From Artemia franciscana (taxonomy: Eukaryota; Arthropoda; Branchiopoda; Anostraca; Artemiidae), in the NCBI RefSeq assembly GCF_032884065.1, contig NC_088867.1, positions 53,157,929 to 53,221,928 on the forward strand: a stretch of DNA of 64,000 bases, read 5' to 3'. Of this stretch, positions 10,878 to 20,216 are shown one piece after another. The position numbers and the translations under genes were made by a program. Below the pieces are notes generated by a model. The model was not told the origin of the DNA. It was given only the letters and a program-made list of their open reading frames with translations, and made no database searches. Within the stretch, counting starts at the first letter, position 1. Each line of letters begins with the position of its first letter.

Positions 10878-12105
10878 TTAGTCAAAAATTTCTTTAAGTA
10901 TTTCTAGATAATTCTTTTGATATTTATTTAAAAGTTCGTTATAATGAAAACTAAATTTTTTAAATTGCCAAGTTAATTTATTTGCAGAAAAACCTCTTGA
11001 TATCAATTTTTGGCTTAAGATTTTACATCTATTTTTAAAATCAATATAATTACTACAAATCCTTGCATAACGAAGTAACTGTGAGAAAAACGCTGAATAT
11101 GTGATATTTGAGTGTATATTACTTTCAGGGAATGGGAAACTAATCACTTCAAAATCAAAATCATCCGTTTTATTATACATTTTAAAACTTAATTTATTAT
11201 TATCACAAATATTAATATTTAAATCTAAGAAATGATCTTCATGACCAGCGCCATGACTAGGCTCAAGAATAAGCTCTGATGGATATATATTTTTAGAAAT
11301 ATCAATGAAATCCTTACAATTTAAGACCAAAATATCATCTAAATATCTTTTATTATTTGACAAAGCATGTTTTAAATTAATTGGATTATTCTTATCCATC
11401 ATATATTTATATTCTAGTTGACTTAAAAACAAGTCAGCTATAAATGGGCTGGCATTCTCCCCCATGGGAATTCCCATAATTTGCTTGTACAAATCACCCC
11501 CAAATCTTATATAAGTATTGTATAAAACAAATTCCAATAACTCAAAAATCATATCCAAGCTGTAACATCTCAAGTTAACTGTAGTATTAAAGCAGTTTGT
11601 CCATATGGCTTTTTTATTATAACTGTCTATTTTTAAGAACCTTTTACTAGATAAGAGGAAAGATTTCTTTATAACAGTTTTTAAATTATCTAACACTAAA
11701 TTGAGTGATAAATTAGTATACATTGTCGCAAAATCGAAAGACTCAATTCTTTTAGCTGAAACCATTGTTAAAGAATCTATCACCTGCAGTGAATTATTAA
11801 CACTCCAATATGGATTAAAATTCGAAAATTTTTTAATACCAGAACAATAGGTTTTAAGTTTATTTACAATTTCCTTTAAAATTAAAGAGAGGTCAGTAGC
11901 AGCAATGCGGGTTGGACATTTAGCTGCTCCAGCAATAAACCGTGGTTTAGGGGGATTCTTATGAAATTTTACAGTCCAATATAGGAAAGGGAACTTTTTA
12001 TCATTGTCGTTTATTTTAATATTAAAATTTTTAAAAAGTATTTCTTCAGTCTTTTCAATTAAATTCTCATCCTCTATATTTACCTTTTCATAAACATTAG
12101 TTGTG
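10878..12105 (-). CDS. Penelope-like element reverse transcriptase (5'-truncated)
   Basis: An uninterrupted minus-strand frame of about 410 codons, open from about 12105 to the stop at 10878. Family signatures in order: FPFLYWTVKFHKNPPKPRFI near the start, SFDFATMYTNL (motif A Asp), GIPMGENASPFIADLF (motif B region), KRYLDDILVLN (motif C, YLDD) and HFLDLNINI. This pattern is typical of Penelope-like RTs, which are related to telomerase and copy RNA into DNA. The N-terminus is missing: the frame is closed upstream at about 12110, exactly where the Mutator-like gene begins on the other strand. The C-terminus ends after the RT without a GIY-YIG endonuclease. The intact palm motifs and absence of stops make this the best-preserved RT in the window. 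Confidence 0.85.
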
Positions 12106-12129
12106 CCTAACTATATGTGCCTATATATA

Positions 12130-14360
12130 TATGTTTTTAGTTGCAAAGACAACAAGGACATCCCAAATATGATGTTTGAAAAAGAATATCTACAAGGACT
12201 CCGAAGTAGATATGTATTCAGATGTGAATCTTGCAAAGAGGAGGAGTCAGTATTTACCGAAGCTCCTCCATCACGAAAAAAAGATAAAAATGCGCCGCAA
12301 GCATATGACACAGACCAAAACTTAAATCGTGAGATGGTCTTGGGAGCCAGAAATGCTGGATTTACGCATGCCCAGATTGAAGAGCTTTTTTGTACATTAG
12401 GATTACATATTCCAGCGTCTGCAGTGTTTTCAAAGTGCGAGCGCGAAATCTGCGAGAAAACAGAACAACTCCTTGCCGAATATGTATTACAAAATGGAAA
12501 AGCAGAAAGAGAGGCAGCTTTGAGAGCTGGAGAAGGGTTTGACCACGAGGGTCTTGTGCAGACAACTGTAATTGTTGATGGAAGTTGGTGCACGCGAAGC
12601 TACGCGACTCGTTACAGAGCATTATCTGGATGTGGTGTGGTGATTAGATACTACTCTAAGAAGCTGCCCCACATTGGAGTCCGTAACAAGTTTTGTGCTA
12701 TGTAATTCCGTTACAGAAATTCGGAAAAACCTCTCGCCAGTGTTTTTTGAACTGGGATGGACCTTTAACAGGAATGGAAGCGGACATAATAGCAGAGGCA
12801 TTTCGCTTAGCTCCAACAATGCACAAACCAAAATACAAGAGGTTCATTGCTGATGGAGACTCCAACTTGCATTATGAGTTGATCCCTAAGGTTCCATACG
12901 GACGGATGATTGAAAAAGTGGAATGCGTAAATCATGCCAGCAAATGCCTTACATCGCGATTGCTTAACAAAAGGAAGACTGGTGGCCAAGAATGCTCGAA
13001 AAGGCTAACTCCAATAATGATTAAAAAGCTAGGTGGGTACGCCCGGGCAACGATCATCCGAATTAGCCAAGAAGGCAAAGGCACAGAAGAATTAATAGAG
13101 GCTCTTAATGCTATTCCTCACCATTTCTTCAGTGGTGATTTCACAAAATGCCCTGGGCTCTGTAAAGACTCAGGTAGCAAAGTGCCTCTTACGGATTGTC
13201 CCTCTATGATATTCCTCTGCCATTTCCTACAAGCATTAGAAATTATTGGGAATAATACAAGCAACTTGGCTGAGTACTTTATGAGTATAGTTGCAAAATT
13301 AATAGGAGGGAAGCAATTCCTCGTGACTCAAAATGGTCGATATAATGCTCGAGTAGCAGCTTCTGGTGTTAAATATAGTAAAGGAGAGCTAGGAAAGCTT
13401 CATATATTTAAAAAGATCACAGGAAGGATACCACCTCGAGAGATGGCAAAACTTTCAATGAGGAAATCTAGGCTAAGAGCTCTAAAGAAGAGGGCTCGAA
13501 AGTCAATGACTTGTCGAAATGAAATACCGCAGCAGAAGAAAGTAAATGGACCTGATGGGAAGTATGGGCCAAACGCAGCAACCCCTGTTCTTGCAGCTGT
13601 TAATTCCGAAATAATGAAGAGTGTCTTTTTACAACGGCTAGAGTTCAGCACTGAACAAATTCAAGAAATAGAAGCTGCGACTCGCCTACAAGGAGAAGAC
13701 GACGGAAGCTGGTCAGCAGTACGCAGGGACAGAATAACGGCTTCATGGGCCGGAACTATAGCCAAGCGAAGGACAAAGACTGTAACCCCCTTGGTGCAAA
13801 AACTTCTTTATGCGCCACCAAAAGTGACTAAAGCAATGATTTACGGGCTAGCTGCAAAAAAGTTTGAAGAATCCACCAGATTTAAAGTGGAGCGATGCGG
13901 TTTTTTTGTGCACCATGAGCATGGCTTCATTGGTGCCAGTCCAGATTACTTAGTAATTATGCCATGCGGAAAATGAGCACTTTTGGAAATAAAGTGTCCA
14001 GAAACTGCGAAAAATTTGGGGACAGGCGAGTGGATAAAGAGCCGAAAAGAGGCTAAGGCGGACTGTTGCATGGAAGTTGGAAAGAATGGACTGGTAAACC
14101 TCAAACGGGGCCACGACTAATTTTACCAAGTAGAATGCCAGCTTGAATGTGCTCAGCTAGATACTTGCTTTTTCATGATTTTTACCCAGAAAGACTTCTA
14201 CATTGAAAAAAATAGACCGAGATCCAGGCTTTTGGACCGAAGAGATTTTTCCCAAGCTAAAAGGATTCTTCATGGATGCTTTGAGCCCAGAGCTTGTCGA
14301 TCTCAGAGTTCCACGGGGGCTTCCAGTACGACAGACGTACTTATAAGATTAATCATCTAG
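12130..14360 (+). pseudogene. Mutator-like transposase fused to YqaJ nuclease domain
   Basis: Two abutting frames form one broken gene. Frame 1 (to 12705) holds a zinc-like FRCESCK and the transposase start VDGSWCTRSYATRYRALSG, ending at NKFCAM. A frameshift near 12695 leads to frame 2 (12693-14360) with FIADGDS and VECVNHA; with VDGSW these fit the D-D-E positions of the Mutator-like family (Pfam 'Mutator' transposase domain). The C-terminal half matches the YqaJ recombinase/exonuclease fold: RRDRITAS, GFIGASPDYLV, then ALLEIKCP with the catalytic E-x-K. Two in-frame stops are present, TGA at 13974-13976 directly before ALLEIKCP and TAA at 14118-14120. The role is presumably DNA transposition; the nuclease part may process ends or replicating DNA. 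The 5' end is cut off by the neighbouring Penelope-like element. Confidence 0.8.
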
Positions 14361-14482
14361 TACCGTTAAAAAGAAAATTCATTTTCCTTACATTTTATCC
14401 TTCTTTGCATTTACATACTTAATTGTATTATCATTTGAAATAAATACCTTTGTTTATATTGCTTGTCCTCCAACTGTATAAA

Positions 14483-15939
14483 CAGTTCGTGGTAACGAAC
14501 TGTAGTAAGGAGCGACCCGGCTCAATAGTAACCAAAACTCTAAAAATGGAATTTTGATAACAATAGCTACATCAAAAGAATTGCATTTTAATGCTGATTT
14601 CAAATATATAAGCTTCATCAAGTTTAATCTTACCCATCAAAAGTTACGAGCCTGAGAAAATTTGCTTTATTTTAGAAAATAGGGGGAAACAACCCCTAAG
14701 TCATAGAATCTTAACGAAAATCACACCATCAGATTTAGCGTATCAGATAATCCTACTGTAGAAGTTTCAAGCTCCTACAAAAATGTGGAATTTTGTATTT
14801 TTTGTCAGAGGGCAGATCACGGATGCGTGTTTGTTTATTTGTTTGTTGTTTTTTTTATAGTTTTTTTTCAGGGGTGATCATATCAACCCAGTGGTCCTAG
14901 AATGTTGCGAGAGGGCTCATTCTAACGGAAATGAAAATTTCTAGTGTCCTTTTTCAGTGACCAAAAAAATCGGAGGGCGCCTAGGCCCCCGTCCAACGCT
15001 AATTATTTTCCCAAAGTCACCGGATCAAAATTCTGAGATATCCATTTTATTCAGCGTAGTCGAAAATCCTTATAACTATGTTTTTTGGGACGACTTACTC
15101 CTCCACAGTCCCCGTGGGAGGGGCTACAAGTTACAAACACTGACCAGTGCTTACATATAGTAATGGTTATTGGGGAGTATACAGACGTATTCAGGAGCGT
15201 TTTCATTTGGTTGGACAGGAGTTGAGAATAGGGGGATATCTTGGGGGAACTTTTCATGGAGGAATTTGTCATGGGGGATGAAAATTTCCATGAAGGGAGC
15301 GCAGGATTTTCTAGCATTATTTAAAAAACAATGAAAAAACAAATTTGACAAAGTTTTTTCAACTGAAAGTAAGGAGCAGCATTAAAACTTAAAAGGAACA
15401 GAAATTATTACGCATATGAGGGGCTCGCCTCGTCCTAATACCTCGCTCTTTACACTAAAGTATTTTTAGAAATTTCAACTATTTATTCTACGACTTTTGC
15501 GATTCAGGGGTCATTCTTAAGAGATTGGGACAAGATTTAAGCTTTAGTGTGAAGAGCGAGGTACTGACGAGGAGGTGAACCCCCTCATATATGTAATAAA
15601 AATATGAGAACACAGAAGTTCGTTACGTAAGCTAATTTGTAAGTTACGTATATCTTTAACTAATAAAATTTATTTTTACTAATAAAATCATTCGTTAAAA
15701 AATTAAAAGTTCTAGTTGCCTTTTTAAGTAACCAAAAAATCGGAGGGCAGCTAGACCTCCTTCCCCACTCCTTTTTTTCTTAAAATCATTCGATCAAAAC
15801 TATGAGAAAGCCATTTAGCAAAAAAAAAGAAATATATGCAAATTTCGTTTTAATTATTCATCTGTGGAGAGTATAAATCAAAACATGCATTGATTCAAAA
15901 ACATTCAGAAATTAAATTAAATAAAAACAAGTGTTTTTT
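14483..15939 (-). mobile_element. family T repeat, copy 2
   Basis: It begins (3' end of the element, reversed) with the perfect hairpin CAGTTCGTGGTAACGAACTG at 14483-14502, followed by GAGCGACCCGGCTCAATAG. The body matches the copy at 60.9-62.3 kb in reverse through 'CATCAAAAGTTACGAGCC', 'GATCACGGATGCGTG', 'GAGGGCTCATTCTAACGG' and the 'CGGAGGGC' modules at about 14970 and 15740. It carries an internal palindromic module (about 15365-15600). No transposase is encoded, so the element is non-autonomous. Confidence 0.88.
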
Positions 15940-16189
15940 AACTTAAAGTAAGGAGTGACATTAAAACATAAATCGAACAGAAATTACTTCATATATGAAA
16001 GGGGCTGCTTCCTCATCATCGCCCCGCTCTTCACGCTAAAGTCCGACTCTTTCTCTTAACTCTAGTTTTAAAACAGTAAAAAAACTTTAGCATAAAGAGT
16101 GGGGCGTTCACGAGGAAGCAGTCCCTTTCATATATGAAGTAATTTCTGTTCGTTTTAAGTTTTAATGTCGCTCCTTACTTTCAGTTTTG
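15940..16189. repeat. foldback (long inverted repeat) module
   Basis: Left arm 15940-16042 and right arm 16084-16189 are inverted copies, about 90% alike over about 103 bp, around a loop of about 41 bp. The outer ends read ACTTAAAGTAAGGAGTGACA / CGCTCCTTACTTTCAG and the inner ends CTCTTCACGCTAAAGT / ACTTTAGCATAAAGAG. The transcript or single strand would fold into one long hairpin. Related modules occur at about 15365, 39465, 54372, 57893 and 61245. It looks like a MITE-type element nested at the 5' side of family T copy 2. Confidence 0.9.
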
Positions 16190-16639
16190 TTTTCTTTAAT
16201 TCAATTCGTGAGAAAACTTTGGTTTTCTAAGAATCCTCGAAGAAAGCTTTCAACTAAGTTTTGTGTTTAGTTTCAAATTAATCAACTGAGGTAATTTAAA
16301 TAGCCTATCCCTATGAAAAAAAGTGGAAAAAACGATAAGTTTTAAAATGCACTCTATGCATGCCATCAAAGTTTTATATACATGGGCATTTTGTACTTGA
16401 GAATGATACTGCTCTTTTGCTAATTTTTTCTTTTCCCTTGGTCGGTAACCAAGCTTTGCAAGACGCAGCCAAATATATTATTATTTCTCGGCTGAAGCAT
16501 CTCGCCAAAGGAAGCTGTCTATCAAAACCTCTCACAAGACTTGATAATTGGTGCTATCGGAAGTTTTGACAACCGACGGTCTCTAGAGAATTAAAAGACA
16601 GAAGGCTAGCCTAACTTCCATTTTGAAGCTCGATGTTTT
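16190..16639. other. unassigned sequence
   Basis: Short frames only. Nothing recognised between the foldback and the pogo pseudogene. Confidence 0.4.
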
Positions 16640-17690
16640 CAAGCTCACTTAATCACAGCCTTAAAGCAGTTGACTACTGTCGTCATTTTCTGGCAAATCT
16701 CGTGATATCTAGAGGCTGATAGTGCATATCTTTCCATCTTCAATATTAGAATATATTTTCTGACCAATCCAGTTTTGTGCAGTGCCTTTAAGTTTTGTGT
16801 TATCCCTTCATCTAGTGGCTGTAATTTAGATTTTGTTCTGACCAGCAAAATTTGAAATTAACCAATTTTAGAGGAGGAATGGGAATGGGTGAACTTGTCC
16901 ACAAATAGCAGAGTTTTGAGTATCTTTTTGCCCATAATTTTTCTAACTATACCATAAGAAATAAAGCTCATAATTTAACCACGCCAATTCATTTGATGTG
17001 TATTCAATAGGTAGAGACTTCAGTCATTTGCAGCATCTAGGATTTTTTGCTTTACCAATAATGAAGGGCTTAACTAGGTTGATCCTGTCATATTAGTTGC
17101 AAGTAAAATACTAACTATTTCTTTGTTATTTGTCACCATGGCATTAATCATCTTTAAATTTATAGGTGTTATTAGGGAGGAACTTGAAGTACACAGCTGT
17201 TTCATCAGTGTTAAAAATGTTTTACAGTAATAGTTTTTCAAAATATCACATAACAAGCCCTTCTACTCATCATAAACATTACTGTCACCAGTTACACTCT
17301 CATCACAGATTTTCTTAAACGTAATATTATGCCTTTTTTCACAATGACAGAGCCAACCATCAGTGGCCTCAAAATTACTATGTTCTGGATATTTAGCAAA
17401 GTTTCCAGACTTTTCTCTAATAGTTACACCCCAGAAGGAACTTTTCTCTATACTGTTTGAACCATTTAGTCAAGCACACTCTTCTACATCAAGAAACTCA
17501 GAGGATCAGAGGACTGACTGAATTCTAAATTTCTGACTGGTTTTTAAAAGAGTTGAAAGATTACTGCTTGGGATGTTGTAAATAGCAGCTATTTCTTTCT
17601 TCTCTCACTTCCTTTCATGCAACATCTTAGTCATCTCTATCTTCTCACCAACCATCAATGTCTTTATTTGTCTCTTTGCACTCATTTTCA
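16640..17690 (-). pseudogene. pogo/Tigger-like transposase remnant
   Basis: Minus strand. Near 17690 translation starts MSAKRQIKTLMVGEKIEMTK, followed (after an in-frame TGA) by an HTH-like KKEIAAIYNIPSSNLSTLL, as in the CENP-B/Tc5 DNA-binding region. About 17480-17290 contains LDVEEC and a second HTH-like block (GWLCHCEKRHNITFKKIC). The DDE domain follows in shifting frames: an Asp-containing NTDETAVYFKFLP, TGS, KAKNPRC, LPIEYTSN, then KLQPLDEGITQNLK and VVNCFKAVIK near 16650. Order and motifs are those of pogo/Tigger DNA transposases, which cut and paste DNA at TA sites. Numerous stops and frameshifts make it non-functional. No terminal inverted repeats were identified. Confidence 0.75.
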
Positions 17691-17699
17691 TTCAAATGC

Positions 17700-19440
17700 T
17701 GTACAATGATCACAACACTGTCAATGTAAATAACATGCAGTCTGCAATAAAGTGTAATATCCAACGATGTGACTACACTGACAGACATTTTAGTAGGTGT
17801 AATTCACCAGCTTGTTGCACCATGCACATTGGGGTGTTAACTCAAAGATGTCTGCTGAAAAAACTTCAAGATACAGAGGCAAACTTCAACTAATGGAGGC
17901 AAACTGAAAATTAAATTTAACTTATCTCCTGAATTTCAAGGTAAGAGGTATCATTTGGATTACTTCAACTTAAAGAAGCAAAATATAACTGTAAAATTAT
18001 TTTGAGTTAAATATGGTTTTATCTTCACCATAGACAGGTGTTTCCAAGGGGACTGAAAATAATTAAGATATCAAGGATTTCAGGTTACTGAGAGTCAACT
18101 GTTCAATCATCAACAGGAAAACATTAACATTCACCCCTATATTTCACTAAGTAAGTGTAGCCTCCTGGAGATGACTCTAGAACTATTTCAGTACTTTACT
18201 AGTAATTCTTCTACACAAGCAAAAGAATTAGGCACTGAATATTTTCACATTACATATAAAGTTACTTGTATAAAGTAGAACATGGATTGAAAACTATACA
18301 TACCTGAAGAACAACCTCCTCATTGCAATATATGCAGAATTTGAGGCAATTACAAAATTCCTGATTGTGATAACCTATTTAAGTTCCTATTTTAGGAAGT
18401 GGAATCTCTGTAAACTTGCCATTTTTTCTATTTTTCTTACAATAAGAGCTTGAGTAAATTGCTTGGTACTGCCCATGATTAAACACAGATAATCAACCAA
18501 CTCAGAAGCTATGACACTTGTTACCCCAGATAAATCTTGGGCTAGATAAAGCTATTGCAACTAAATACAAAGATTTCATGTTTGAACCTGTTAACACTCA
18601 AACCAATTTAGTCATATTATTTTCCTAGTATTTTGAAATTTAACTCAAGAGAAAACAAGGCAAATTATTCAGGTAATATACAATTCAGGCAGAAGATGAG
18701 GGGTACAATCAGTACAGAATATGAGGGAACTTGATACAGAACAGGCACCATCCTAAATCTGGGTTGGGTAGAGCCAAGACAAGTTATTATGGTAATTTGC
18801 AAACCTAGCTAGTGTTAGCTAGCTAGATGTACCAATGCACCTTAGTATGCAACTTGAAGCCACTATGGAGGAGAAATTATTATTGAATAGAACTGGTGGT
18901 GTAAGAGCTTCCTATTTAATTGCTTTCTTATTGAAGCCCATTCCTGATTTGATTTATGGACAATTTAACATGTATATGAAGTTTAATGTACATATCATTC
19001 AAACATCAAGCAATTGTATAATTTACTCATGCTTTCACTGATTCTTGTATAAACTAAGAATGAATGATTGAACAAAAAGCCTGTTGCACATCATATTCTC
19101 AAATAGCACGATTTTCCTGAGAGTGATGAGCATCAAGCAAGACATTTGCCACTACGTGGATGGTGTGGACACAGCCTAAATTAGACTGAGGTCTGCATAG
19201 ACAGTATGATAGAAGAATGGATCACAAAATAGAATTGCAGCTCTTCATGCATTTTCACTAAAAGCAAAAAACAATTCACGCAAAACAAACACTAAATGGC
19301 ATTGTGATCCCAGAGGATAACCAGACAAATTATATATGCCTTATACTTGACCAAATCTCAATTTCCACCTTCACAATAAATAAGTACAATAGCCAAATTT
19401 GGATAACAAAAAAGACTAATTATTACACCCTTGGGTGTAG
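17700..19440. other. about 1.7 kb without recognised genes
   Basis: AT-rich, short frames only. Nothing supported on either strand. Confidence 0.4.
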
Positions 19441-19444
19441 ATAT

Positions 19445-19483
19445 TGTAATTGGGTGTGATTAATAAAATCACACCCAATTACA
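19445..19483. repeat. perfect 17-bp inverted repeat hairpin
   Basis: TGTAATTGGGTGTGATT (19445-19461) and its exact reverse complement (19467-19483) flank a 5-nt loop. The core GGGTGTGA/TTGGGTGTGA recurs at about 19431 and 19497. It lies just before a LINE fragment. Confidence 0.9.
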
Positions 19484-19489
19484 GATATT

Positions 19490-20216
19490 GTGATATTGGG
19501 TGTGAATAATGTAAATACATTAAACCAATTTTATCAATCTCATATAAAACCTGCAATTGATAATGGGCTCATTTTATATGGTGCTTGTGCAAAGATTCAA
19601 CTGCAAAAACCTGGAACTTCACAAAATGATATATTCCATCTAAAATTTCATCTCAGGAAACCCGTAATTATACAATTTATGCATCAAGAAAGGGGATTGT
19701 CACCAGTAAATGAAAGAAGAAAGGTCTTTCTGATTTATTATTTAACCAAAATTGAATCCAACAGCTCACAAAGCTTACATAACTAGTTGAGAAATACACC
19801 CATGTTTAAAGGCATTGCAAATGAATTTACAAACATTCAAATGAAATATCCAGTGCCAACCAGGTCTATTTCCCCAAAAAACAATCTATGGACTTGGATC
19901 CTCGCCATAATCAACACTAATTCTCATTCTGGACAAGAAAACTTACCCCCATCCAGTAGATTCAGAAAAAAAATCTAAAATTAGTGATATTACATATAAA
20001 GAGCAATTCCGAATTTACGTTGAGGGGTTAAAAATGAATGAAAACGTATCATCTGGGGCTTATCTCTTATCCCTGAATATTGCAAGGGCTGGGAAACTGT
20101 TTGATAATCCTTCTATCACAGCAGCAGAGTTAAATGTCGTGATTATGGTGTACAATTATTACCTTAAATATACCTTAAATTGCAGTTTGGAGCAATTTAA
20201 GGATTTTCCATCCTTG
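19490..20216 (+). pseudogene. LINE fragment with RNase H-like region (I-like)
   Basis: Plus-strand pieces in drifting frames: NQFYQSHIKPAIDNGLILYG resembles the post-RT 'thumb' region, and FRIYVEGLKMNENVSSGAYL with SITAAELNVV resembles a degenerate RNase H core of the kind attached to I-clade LINEs (the first Asp position now reads Glu). RNase H removes RNA from the cDNA hybrid. Both ends are truncated. The right end runs into the 3' end of an opposite-strand LINE at about 20200. Confidence 0.55.
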
